DNA of 64,000 nt, from assembly GCF_900963305.1 (NCBI RefSeq), contig NC_042524.1, positions 11,882,693 through 11,946,692 on the forward strand, written 5' to 3'. This document shows positions 53,424 through 64,000 of this stretch, one piece after another. Each line of letters opens with the position of its first letter. Position 1 is the stretch's first letter. This DNA is from Echeneis naucrates. Lineage: Eukaryota; Chordata; Actinopteri; Carangiformes; Echeneidae. The notes below the pieces were generated by a model. That model saw only the letters and a program-made list of their open reading frames with translations, did not search any database and had not been told where the DNA came from. The translations under genes were made by a program, and so were the position numbers.

Positions 53424-53431
53424 TTTATATA
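53424..53431 (-). promoter_or_regulatory. TATA box of the lipocalin gene
   Basis: On the minus strand a TATATAAAGG element lies about 90 bases upstream of the start codon, placing the transcription start near 53395. Confidence 0.7.
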
Positions 53432-53439
53432 GGGGAGAA

Positions 53440-56400
53440 TGAGGTTACCATTTCCCTCCCAGCCAGCGCACACACACACACACACAAACGCTGGAGCTGG
53501 GATGGGTTCAAACGTGTAAAGCTCCACATAAACACAGGTACAGTCCTGCAGCCACAAGGTATGCTAAGTCCTGCCAGGACAGACTTCAATCAACTGTATG
53601 AAAGGTGAGTTTGTGACAGTAGCTTGACAGGCAGGAGAGAAAATAGCCTAGAAATGACATAATCACATAACCTAAAGAAGGATGGGCAGAGGTGATATCC
53701 TGTGTGACAGTATTTCCACACATTTGGACATGAACTTTAAAAGAGCTGCTACCAAAAGTGGTAAACAAAGCTGTGGCTGACCTCCAGTGCTTTCTGTGGC
53801 AGGGAGACCACAGAATCAAACTCAACAGTCAGCAGTTGCCATAGCAAAACAAGTGACAACACAAATGCCCTTGCAGATTGGATTCCTAATCACGCAACAC
53901 CATGTGGTGAAGTGAAATGCTTTCCTGGGAAGCTGGGAAACTCTTTCATGGCTTTAAATCAGCATGTATTTCCCCCTTCTCATTCGTCTTACAGGAGGAA
54001 ACATATATATAAAGATATATATGTCCCAGTTCTGGCCCTCGTTGTACGTATGGCCTTCACTGGCTGATAGTCAATGGTGAGTTCACTTGGTATCAGCTGA
54101 ACAATGGAATTGACATGAAGTGTAATTTGACCTCATCACATAATACGGCCGAAAGTCCCAGAACAGCTTGGCTACTAAATGGACCGTGATGTGAGATTGT
54201 TAGATTGTTAGACTTTTCCTGCAGCGTCTGCTGCCGCTGCCGACCAGCTACCACCCACGTTATATAACTGCTGCTAACCTCCTTTCACAGACCAGCAACT
54301 TTTTAAGATCATTCACATTTCACGCGTTGGTTGACCTTCTCTCCGCTGTCGGATGGCTAAATAAGCAGATCTTTTCAGGCAGTTCAACACAATACCAAGC
54401 TGTTATGAAAATGTCACAGACATGTTAAGAGTCCAGTCTGACTGTCCTTAGCTTCCATTAGCAGAGATGTGTCCTGTCTGGCTCCTGTGTCTGCTGGCTG
54501 TCCAGGCCCAGAGGACACTCAGAGGGGGCTAAAACAGCAGCAGGCTGGACGAAGTTATCCACCGAATGTTTGGTCAATCTGCCATGACTGAAGTGCACTG
54601 GAACAAAATGTTACAAAGAGTAATGCCGAAGGCTACATGATGGACAGATAGTTGTGTGTAATGTGTTGTAGCGCTTATAAATAAACAGTACATCCTAAAA
54701 ACGATCAGTTCCAACCACTTTTCCACATTTTATCATGTTGTTGCAGCTTCATGTTAAAAATGGATTTCTGCTTGGTAATTTACAAAGTGCACACAACTTG
54801 CCTGTTCTGAGGACATGCAATGTGTCAGAACACAACACAATCTGGTCTTAGTTTGAATACATGGCTAAACTATAAGGTCTTTCCTTTGCTGCACAGCTTC
54901 AGATATAAATCAAAAAGTGCTGATGAGATGAATTAGTCTAATGAGTTGGAAACCGACCAGTGCAGGCAGACACATGCCGCAGAACAGGAATTCCACTGTC
55001 CTGCATACCTCGCCAGTTTAAACAGGTTTGTTCTGAGAAAACAAATATTTAAGGTAATGTGCCAGGAAAATGCTACTGTCACATTTTTACATTTAATGAG
55101 TCCCTCAATCAGAACTCTGCAGCTGCTGAAATCACCTGCTTACTGCGGTTAGTCACACTGGAAATGCATGTATGTATCATATTTAATATGAAATGTCATT
55201 CATATTTTGATAAGCTGTTGATTTATTGGGCAGCAGCTGTAGATCTGATGGGGTTGTATGCAGTGTGTTTGATCCCCAGCTCTTCCAGGTGCATTTCTAT
55301 GTGAGAGAATAAAGTTAAGACTAGAAATTAATTATAATCATGCAGTATATGTAGAAAAGCATTGAATTGCAAATATTTGCAAGAAGAAAAAGAAAAGTGG
55401 AAACTGTATATGCTAGAAGATGAATTTCTTGTTTTCTAACCTGATCTTTACTGTTCACAGAGAGAGTTGGACTGAATGGCTTGTTAACTGCTCATTTCCC
55501 CACGCAGTTATAGTCTTTCAGCGGAGGCATCTACTCTGCTCATCTACAGAGGAAAAGAGTTTGAAGGCAAACACACACACACACACACACACACGAGGGG
55601 AAAGTAATTGAAATGAGTCATATGTGGTGAGTCATGTTCATAGTGTCAGAGTGCAGCAGTGGTTTGGCATCGGGGAAGGAGGAAGGCAGAAGTGTCCTGC
55701 GCACGGTCTCAAATCTGACTTTAGACTGTGAAATGATTTCTTGTTGATTGGCTGATATCAGCCCTGCTGTTGGCCTGACGGTGGAGCTACAGGACCATTC
55801 AGGGATTCAGTGTTTGCTCTTGGGGCATGTGTGAAATTTCTGTCCTCTGCCCTAAAAATTCCTTGACTTGGACAGTTTTGAAGGTCAAAGAGAAATTTTC
55901 AGTGAACAATGAGATTGAAAAGATCATTGCATGCCCATCAAAATCATTTCAAATGATTTTACTACAGTCTGATCAGTGCTCGGTTACAAGGTTTTGCTTT
56001 GAGCCAAAACTCTAAAAAGACAGACTGACATTGTTATTAGATGTTAAAAGTAGCCAGGCACAGCAGAGACCATGAACCTATGTTGAGGGAATTTGATGTT
56101 GGAGCTGCACCATATTATTATATTTAAAATTCTATAAAATAAGTTCAGGAAGAGATGGAAACTGATTTAGGTCAGTAGAATGAAGTCTCAGAAGTTGCCA
56201 CAAAACACCTGATTTGCATGTTTGTATCTCAATAATCCAACTCAACCTTCTTGGAAACAGTTGTATCAGAATTATGGGTCAAAATATTCATCATAGTGTT
56301 GCACTGTCTGAAATATACACAGCAATATAATCACATGGCTGCACGTGAAACTGAAACTGGAAACTAGAATAAAATAAAATAGGAAAGAAAAGAAAGTGTT

Positions 56401-57791
56401 TTGTCGGAAAGTACGATGTTGCGATCAGCTCACCATCCCACAGTTAGGGCAGGTGAAACGGCACTGATGTAACATATTATTATTGAAACTGAGATTATGT
56501 GAAATGGTGTGAGATGTAATACAAAACGAGTTGTGGGAAATGCACAGTTTGCCCTGAGGGCGGCACCACAGGAGAGAGTGTTGAACCAAGCATAACACCA
56601 GCAGTAAGCAGTAATGGGAAGTGGAGACGCAAATAAACCTTTCAGCTGAATCATTTCAATGGAGGAAATGTATTGATTTAAACTGTACCATCGATCATTT
56701 CACTAGATGTTCATTATGAGACTTGATTATGGGAATTATAGGGACGTGTATGGAGGGAATCACAGCAGTCCAACAATCTCCGAACTCAGTGTGAACACAC
56801 TATACTTTGGGAAAGGTGATAGAAATTTTAACATTGTACTTTTTAATATATATGAGGTTTCATATTAAAAACAAATAATATCTGTATTTGTATTTTTGTC
56901 TTTGAACTTGTATGTCTGGACACCACCCACTCCAACAGAAAGCAGAGGAAAAACATCAATAGGTTTTAAAAAATCAATGATGCAGAACTCTCCAGGGGAA
57001 AATATGGAGTAAAACAGGGGAAACTACATTGTCTCGGGCAGAGCTGTAAAGAGGACTACTGCCAGAAGTTATTATCGCATATGCCAAACACAATAACACG
57101 TTTAACATTTTACTTTCAGAGCAGCGAGGTTGGATCTCAGCCTGAAAAATTAACAGTACAGTTTACAGATGAAAATACAACCAGTCAGCAGACAGGAGGT
57201 GGACGAGCTGAGATGAGCCACAGAGGACTTACACCTGTTCCTGCGGCGCCACCCTATGGCCAAAATGACTCCCTGGACCTTGATGTTTCCAGTTTTTTGT
57301 CCACCCAGCAGTTTTCCTTCCTGCACTTTAATGACCATTAGTGCTTGTAGAAGTAAAAGCCTGGTGATTGTTCTTTTAGTTTAACACAACAGAGTACCCT
57401 CTCATTTACTGCAAGGTTGATATCCATTAGTGACATGTGGTCATAAACATGTTAAAGTCCGTCAGATAATAAGAATTCTGTTCACTCTGTGCAGAAAGAG
57501 GAAATATGTAAGGTAGCATGGCAGTGCATACAGCTTTTTCCACGAGGAGACGGATGTGTTACAAAGTCTAGGTAACTGCAAAAACTGTATTTGTTCCTTT
57601 TAAAGCAGTAACCAGAAGATTCTTATATTCCCCAGAAATGTGTTCTTAGTTAAAAGAAGTTTTGATGTTGTTGTTTTTTTTTAAGATACTGAAATACAAT
57701 AAACTCATCAGCTGATATTACACTGCTTACAATACATGAGTAAAGTTTCCTGTTCTGTTTTCATGATGTAACCAGAAAGTATATTGTGAAA
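53440..57791. other. Intergenic stretch between the lipocalin and zdhhc23 genes
   Basis: About 4.3 kb with no gene I can support. It holds small simple repeats: a (CA)n at 53467-53485, a short TATA tract at about 54005-54030 and another (CA)n at 55569-55592. A frame at 57081-57341 was considered and rejected. Confidence 0.45.
55569..55592. repeat. (AC)12 microsatellite
   Basis: AC dinucleotide run in intergenic sequence. Confidence 0.9.
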
Positions 57792-60560
57792 CTAAACCAA
57801 GTCGGTGAGGTTGGATTGAGGAGAAACGGTGGCATCTGTCATGGTGAGGAACTCAACCCAGTTCTGATAGAAGCCACGGGAATACTCTTCGGTGTCGATG
57901 ACGAGTCCCCACAGGCGGCTCTGGCCCGTTTTGTTCCTCAGAGCCAGCTGAGCCTCCCGCTCCGTCACATTGAAGCTGATATTCAGCACTTGCACCACTA
58001 ACAGGTAAAGCAGTCCAGCTGTGACGATGCTGCTGTACCAGGCGCAGGTGAAGCAAAGTGCTGTGCTGCAGACACAAAGGAAGGAGGAGAACAACATCAC
58101 ACATCCATTTGCAGCACAGGGCTCAAAGAGAAAGACTTCATATTTTTCACATTTTAACTGTATCGCTTAGTAAGAACCAAGCTTAGCTCACAGTCACTGT
58201 GGCTGAGAGGACAGTTTGCATAAAGAAAGCTGTACCTTGACTGGCTGTAGACGCCGGGGCAGTAGAACAGAGCTGTCATGAGATGCTGCCGAGGACACAG
58301 GCTGCAGAGCACCAGTCTGATCCCGTACAGGGAGGTCAGCACGAACACACCGAGGGTCAGCAGGAAGCTGCGGTGGTTTCTCTGTCCGACACAGCTGTTT
58401 ATCCTGTAACGCCTCAACACCAACACACACCACCAGGTACCAGTCAGACCCAAACTGACAAAAACACCTGCTGATTAATATTTGCATTATTCTTTTGCCC
58501 TTTAGCCCTTTAACCTGTTGCAGACAACAGCATCTCAATTGAACAGTTCTGCGTCAGGTGTTAAGTTTATCAGGATATAAAACTGGCATCTTCTTTTATG
58601 GTCTTGGCAGCATGCACTGCAGGAAGACATCTCAGCCTGCCAAAGCACAAAATTAGATAATAAAACAGCTGTTTGAGGCAGCGACGGCCTTTTGCTCCTG
58701 GTTGCCCTGGGATGAACCCCAAAGTGCCTGCTTTCTACTTTAAACTCACATTGGAGGATGTTTTGGTTGAGAGCAGTTTTCACTTCACACACATACAACC
58801 AAACTTATCTGAATATATAGATACAACCTTGGGTAAGGGGGAAAAGTATGCTTTCTGTTTGTTTGTTTGTTTGTTTGCTTGTTTTTTTGATAAATGTAAT
58901 GAGTGGTTACTGTTGAACAAACACATTTGCTCCTGCTGAATAGTATGAATGTGTCTGCTTATTAGTGCATGAAAAGGTCGGACACATTCAGGCTATTATG
59001 GAGCAGCAGTAGGTCAGGCCTTGGGTGTATGGTCAAATTATTAATGTGAATCTTTCCCATTTTTCTCAGAAAGGTTTCCCAGGAGGAACAGGAGGAGGAG
59101 TCTTTGTCTTTGCTGAAGATGTGAATGCTTGTGTGTAATTACAAGACATAAACCTCACCCATTATAACTCACTATCCACTTTCATGATCTGGTGCATAGA
59201 GTCGATGTTTGGATGTATGAAGGACTTATACACACATACGTTAAATCCAACCCACCAGACACAGTGGTGGTCCAGACGCAGGACGCAGGATCCGCATGTC
59301 CGACAGTGTCCAGCACGTGGGGGCCGCATTATTTTGCATACAGGACATTTGCTCCATTTTCCTGTCAGGGTGGCCTGTGTGGCTTGTGGCTCTGCTGCTG
59401 GTTGGATAGATCCATTAAGGTGTGCAGAGTCTTTGTCAGCTTCCTGAATTTGACTGTGTGTCTCAGGAAGGGAAGCGGTAACAAACCCTGGACCTCTCTT
59501 GGTGTGAACAAGAAAGCCGATTGTGAGGATCATCCCAGCGGTCACAGTACATACCTGCAGGTGGCTAACACCCCCACGGGGCAAAATCTCTGTGATGAAG
59601 AGGTAGTACATGTAGGCCAGAGAGTAGAGTGCAAGAGTGAGGAAGAAGAGGGTGCGTCTCCTCCTTCGGTGCGTGGCATAGTAGTACCACAGGACCAGGC
59701 CCGGCAGAGTTGTCAGGATGGTGATGCCCAGCAGGTAGTGCAGCGCTGCAACCCAGAGCAGGAGAGGTAGCAGCACCAGGACGGGGATCATTGAGATCTC
59801 CAGGTTGTCAATCACGGTCCCAAGAACTTGAGACTGACATCCATTTTTGTTTGGTTTGTCTTTGAGCCACCTAAACAGGACAGCAGTCATCAGGTCCCAA
59901 TTACAAACTGTTGCTCTTTTCAGTGATAGAAAATGTTTTTTTTTTCAAGCACTCTAAAACCAGATCCCTCAGGATTTTTATTCAAAAAATAATGCTGCTG
60001 TTGTAAATTCATGATTTTCATTGTGGTTAACGTTGATGATAAGATTAGTCTTTCTTATTTACTTACATGGGATCTGGGAGAGGTGTGTTATACTCAGACC
60101 CAGACTAACTCTGGTCCCTATTTCTGTTGTGCTTTTGTGGGTCTCATCAGTCAAGTTTGCGGCTCATCAAACTGTTGAAAAAATCAACCCAGCATGGAGC
60201 TCTCAGGCTTCTTGGAGCATTTGTTAAATTTGACTTAGTTCTAATCACTGGCTCTGTCTTGGTAACAAGATATTACTGAGGGCAACCTTTAAAACTGGGA
60301 ATAAACTGAGGTCATTTGAACAAAAGTGCTATTTAATAATAAATAACATTTGAGTCAGGCATCACTAGACTTCTTTTACTTTCCGGTTTTTACAGCACCT
60401 CAGTATAATATAGTGGCCCTTTTTCATCACGCCCTTCATACCTGTTGAAGGCTTCATCCAGATCTTCACAGTCACAGCAACATCCGTACTGGTAGATATC
60501 ACATTCACAGCAACACATAGGATCATCTGGCTCTGGAGGCTTTAACTTCTCCCATTTCAT
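57792..60560 (-). CDS. zdhhc23: Palmitoyltransferase ZDHHC23
   Basis: A membrane enzyme that attaches palmitate to cysteines of target proteins. Human ZDHHC23 (NIDD) acts on BK channels and neuronal NOS partners. Four exons in phase: 60560-60442, 59870-59256, 58403-58236 and 58065-57792, encoding about 391 residues (human 409). The N-terminus has the family's cysteine clusters ([16 protein letters not shown]). Hydrophobic segments follow ([53 protein letters not shown]), then the zinc-binding cysteine-rich domain and the catalytic DHHC (about 240-243) in [14 protein letters not shown]. The C-terminal part has [38 protein letters not shown] and [13 protein letters not shown]. The ATG at 60560 fits human MKPVKKKK better than any upstream codon; the exon starts at 60565. 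It could be either fish paralogue. Confidence 0.95.
58858..58885. repeat. (TTTG)n short tandem repeat
   Basis: Repeated TTTG/CTTG tetramers in a zdhhc23 intron. Confidence 0.8.
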
Positions 60561-61452
60561 TATGGCTGGCAAAAGATGACTGATGTTTACAGGCTGTTAT
60601 TTTAACACAGAAGGCCAGCAGTTGTGGCCTTCACAACTGTGAAGGTGGTGCACTGTGCTGCACAGCAATGCTCACCACAAAGAGGTTTTTATTCATTTCC
60701 GTTTTTCTTATAATGGTGTGTATTATTTTTCCACCAAAACCTAAACATACAGATGGCAGACACACACTCACACTCATTTAACACTCACTGAGCTCTCCCT
60801 AAACTGAGTAAAGACAGAAAAGCACGAAACCTGTCATAAACCTGACACAGGACTTACTTCACAAGACTCGCAGAGCAAAAAGACATGTGACAACAGCAAA
60901 CATGTGCCCGGAGTAAATATGATATGAAAATGGATCTAAATTGGCAGCAATAATGCTACTATTTTTTTTTCTGACTATAGTCGCATTGATCCTCTAAAAA
61001 CAAAGCGGTTTACACAATATTTATAAATATGAAGATATTATTCAAGTTGTTATTATACCTTACTGGGCCCAACCTGTCCTGTAACTTAATCTAACACGTT
61101 TTTGTGTTTGTAATAAAAAATGTATCAGCTCCATAATCAGAGAACGCTCGGTACCGTTTCATCCCCCAAGAGCTTCAAATGTAATTTTTTGAAACAAGGC
61201 CACTGTGTCCACAGGGACAAACTAACTGGGGCAACAAACCGAAGTCCTCAACACAGAGATGGAACTGAGTTATTGTCACTATAAGTTACTACTTAATGTT
61301 GGAAGTTGGTATATGGAGCCTGATTTGTATTGATACAGGTATTAACAGAAAAACATTTTCCATTTCAGTGAGCTTATTATCTATTATCTATCTACCAATA
61401 ATCAATATGAATTTCAAAGAAATTATTTTGAATTAGTTCTCTATTGTCTTAC

Positions 61453-61640
61453 CTTTTGTCTCTGCAACAAATACATAAAACCACCAAAACACGTTGGCTG
61501 AATAGTCAGTGACTCTTTCCAAGCAAAAGTTATGTGATCTTCATCAAGAGAATGAGTCCTTGTCAGCAACCTCCTGCTGTGAGTGACCGAGAAAGAAAAA
61601 AGAAAACGGGAGCTGTGGTCCTCATCCGTCATTTATGTTG
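61453..61640 (-). promoter_or_regulatory. zdhhc23: Likely untranslated first exon of zdhhc23
   Basis: On the minus strand a consensus donor (AAAAG then gtaag) at 61453 would splice to the coding exon acceptor (ttttgccag) at 60566. The 5' boundary is not defined. Confidence 0.45.
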
Positions 61641-61704
61641 AAAAAAGAAATTGGCAGGTTTGTGCTGTGGTGGTGCTGCGACGACCCTGAATCAGTGCAG
61701 TGGG

Positions 61705-62058
61705 ATGGTTTTCATTTCTTGGATTCCCACGGTTGAAGTGTCCCGGCAGAAGGCAACTCAGATTCCTCCCGACAAGTGGTTTGATACGGTGTTGTGTGTG
61801 CCAGCTCACTTTCCCAAAGACTATCTTCCTCACATATCAATAAATAGCTCACAAGTTGTTCTCTGGCATACTCAGCCTACTTCTGTTTTATGGCTGCTAT
61901 CAGTTACTATTTTAGGTTTTAATTCTGACATGCCTGGTAAATATAGGTGCTACCTCAACTCGTTGAGGTACCAGAGGGCCAGGGTGCCTTCATTCCTCCT
62001 CACACGCTATGTTGAGGTGTTCAAAAGCTGCTACAGCCGTGCTGATAATCCACACTGA
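61705..62058 (+). CDS. Unrecognised 117-codon open frame
   Basis: An ATG-led frame (MVFISWIPTVEVSR) running divergently from the zdhhc23 first exon. It contains a hydrophobic stretch (VLWLLSVTILGF) and ends RADNPH. No signal peptide, domain or family is recognised. It may be a single-exon gene, an exon of a gene extending right, or chance: at this length in AT-moderate sequence chance is quite possible. Confidence 0.25.
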   Translation: MVFISWIPTVEVSRQKATQIPPDKWFDTVLCVPAHFPKDYLPHISINSSQVVLWHTQPTSVLWLLSVTILGFNSDMPGKYRCYLNSLRYQRARVPSFLLTRYVEVFKSCYSRADNPH

Positions 62059-62196
62059 GGCTGTATGAGAGACATGACAGGCACTCATAGATGAGAAAGT
62101 GAGCAGCGATCCACAGGGAAGCCCCACCCTCTGGGATCATATTTCCTTCTACATGCAACCTGATCCAGCTGCTCAAACACAGAAAACTCTGGGAAG

Positions 62197-62198
<2 letters not shown>

Positions 62199-62236
<38 letters not shown>
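62199..62236. repeat. Compound (GT)n(GA)n microsatellite
   Basis: A GT run passing directly into a GA run. Confidence 0.95.
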
Positions 62237-62559
62237 CACCTGTGTTTCTACATATTGAATATTACATTTATAATATTTGTTATGAATTTAGTTGAACAAT
62301 CTGTGAGCGATGATCCCTGCATCTTTAGAGACAGTCAGAGCTCAATGTCAAAATCATATCGGCACCCTGCCCCTCTCAGGAACTCGGGCTAAGATTCTTG
62401 CTCATGAACACTTCCAATGAGAGCGTGGCGCTTAGGAGCTCATATCCAGGCTTCAAAAATGAAATAACACAATTATTTTGTTGGTGGAAAAACAAAACGT
62501 TCAAGAAATGTGGAAAGTTTTTGTGTGGATGGGGGTCAGAGGTGACTGCTTGGTGAATT

Positions 62560-63055
62560 GAGGTATATCAAATCAAATCAAATCAATCATGAAATTTATT
62601 TATATGGAGCACCAAATCATAACAAAGTTACCACGAGGCTCTACACATAGAGCAGAGACTGCTAGATCGAACCCGTTATGGAGTTGTTAGAGACCCAACG
62701 TATCCCTCCAAGAGCAAACACTTGGTGACAGAGCCAAGGAAAAACCTCCTTTAAGAGGCGGAAACCTCGGGCAGAACCAGGCTCAGGGAGGGCGGCCATC
62801 TGCCTCGACTGGTTGGGTCAACAGGGGGAAAAGATTGTGGGGGTACTTGGTAGCGGGGTGGAGAGAGATGGGATGGACACCATCTCTCGTTATCAGACCG
62901 TCTCTCCCCTTGAAAGTCTTCCAGTTATCGATGCAGCCCACATTGTTTTCTGGACACCACCTCGACAACCAGCAGCTAAATGACTGGTTAGATTGGGCAG
63001 GATTTCAGAGAAAACTACTAATTTCACAGAGTCAATATCTGATGGAGGATTAATC
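62560..63055. mobile_element. Teleost interspersed repeat, family not named
   Basis: It starts near ATTTATTTATATGGAGCACC and contains GGAAAAACCTCCTTTAAGAG, CGGGCAGAACCAGGCTCAGG and GGCGGCCATCTGCCTCGAC. I recall this block as a high-copy non-autonomous repeat scattered through fish genomes. No open frame is kept. The borders are approximate, and an ATCAA-rich run (AAATC repeats) precedes the left end. Confidence 0.6.
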
Positions 63056-64000
63056 TGTTGTATTACATCAGAATAAAGTATAAAGAGATTTAATGCAACT
63101 AAATTAGGACTTGTATATACTTGAGTATTTTCTGTAGAGTGGGTACATAGTGAGTTCTATTATAACTGACAGCAGGTGAAATTCAGCCATGGCTGCACAA
63201 AAGCTGCACAATAGATCAAATGACACAAAGGCAGCATTGACTGTGCATTTGAAAGTGGAGACAAATGTTGTGCATGGAGTGAGAGTCATGGCATGTGCCC
63301 TCCTCCACTTTAATGATTAAAGCCATATAAAGTTTTGTTAATGTGTTCTTTACACACACACACACAAACACTGTGTCCTTCAGTCATTACAAATTGAAGA
63401 ATAAGAGGATCGGTACATTACTAGCTATAGGACGGTATTCTGAGCCCACTGAAACCTCTTAATGTCTGAAATGGTGTGAGTGTGGCTGGATACGATCAAT
63501 GCCGAGAAAAGATGCTGCTCTTGCTCCTGTGGGTTAAGCTTCCATTAGTCTTGATGGAGGCCGGAACCCGAGATGGCAGCTCTAATCTATTTTGGAGGAA
63601 CTAATGATTTGGGTTGTAGACAATAGACTGAGCAAACAGTACATGATGGAGATTACACATCACCAAAGTGCAAAGATGCTGGATTTGCAACAAAGCATGA
63701 TGATTGATGGTGGTCATCATACCTACAGAAGACAGCAGCTTTTTCCTCTCAGACCAGACAGGAAACAGTCACGTACACGTCTAAGCGTCTATGAAAGGAT
63801 ACTCCACCCACTGAATAATCACTCCACTTTCACTTGGCCCGATTACTAAATATTGTTTTGTGTTTATATTATTAATTCAGTCAGATTTTTTTTATTACTT
63901 TGTTTAAACTGATTACTTTGAACTTGTGAACTGAAGAGGGCTTTAGCTTTGACATGATAATCTGGGTGGATCTGTGTATTTTTTTTAAAGATGTTTTCAA
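63056..64000. other. Non-coding right edge
   Basis: No gene is supported. It holds a short CA run at 63354-63367, and AT-rich sequence towards the end. Confidence 0.4.

Noticed and set aside
57081-57341. 86-codon frame with a protein-like end (MSHRGLTPVP, SLDLDVSSFLS)
   Set aside because: No start context, splice signals or family match. GCGCCACCCTATGG resembles phrases common in fish repeats.
60561-60572. A start upstream of the ATG at 60560 for zdhhc23 (giving MPAI at the front)
   Set aside because: The upstream codon is TTG and lies in the intron before the acceptor. The ATG at 60560 fits the human N-terminus.
63592-63849. Plus-strand 85-codon frame near the right edge
   Set aside because: Composition and lack of any splice or promoter context do not support a gene.

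Overview
This window is vertebrate nuclear DNA, almost certainly from a ray-finned (teleost) fish. Genes are split into short exons by mostly short GT-AG introns. There are (CA)n and (GT)n microsatellites, a fish tRNA-derived SINE and Tc1/mariner ends. The gene order matches human Xp22 (SH3KBP1-BCLAF3-MAP7D2, PDHA1, PRDX4, SAT1, ZFX), flanked by relatives of LIPH/LIPI, PTGDS and ZDHHC23. There are no operons, no CRISPR array, no recognisable rRNA or tRNA genes, and I saw no retrovirus-like element.

Layout. 0.3-1.1 kb (+): the last four coding exons of a lipase H-type gene. 2.2-4.4 kb (-): a gene holding only the C-terminal coiled-coil part of SH3KBP1, with its own TATA-like promoter. 5.9-13.9 kb (-): an arginine/proline-rich gene in the BCLAF3 position, whose 5' end abuts a 43-bp minisatellite. 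17.0-26.7 kb (-): map7d2, divergent from pdha1 (27.5-32.6 kb, +) across a shared promoter region. 34.8-37.7 kb (+): prdx4. 39.1-40.1 kb (+): sat1. 41.9-49.6 kb (+): zfx, starting in a CpG-rich region. 51.9-53.3 kb (-): a PTGDS-like lipocalin. 57.8-61.6 kb (-): zdhhc23. The rest is introns, UTRs, simple repeats and interspersed repeats.

The genes do not form one pathway. Their products are a secreted phospholipase/lipase, an endocytic-adaptor fragment, a nuclear RNA-associated protein, a microtubule/kinesin cofactor, mitochondrial pyruvate dehydrogenase E1 alpha, an ER peroxiredoxin, a polyamine acetyltransferase, a zinc-finger transcription factor, a secreted lipocalin and a palmitoyltransferase. 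They sit together because of old vertebrate linkage.

Most unusual points: zfx lacks the eleventh zinc finger and has a low-complexity linker in its place; the SH3KBP1 copy has no SH3 half and no room for one upstream; an orphan exon-like reading frame lies inside a map7d2 intron; one pdha1 intron is GC-AG; the lipocalin has glycine where prostaglandin D synthase has its catalytic cysteine. Exon borders were read by eye from splice sites, phase continuity and remembered human proteins, so single-base errors are possible.
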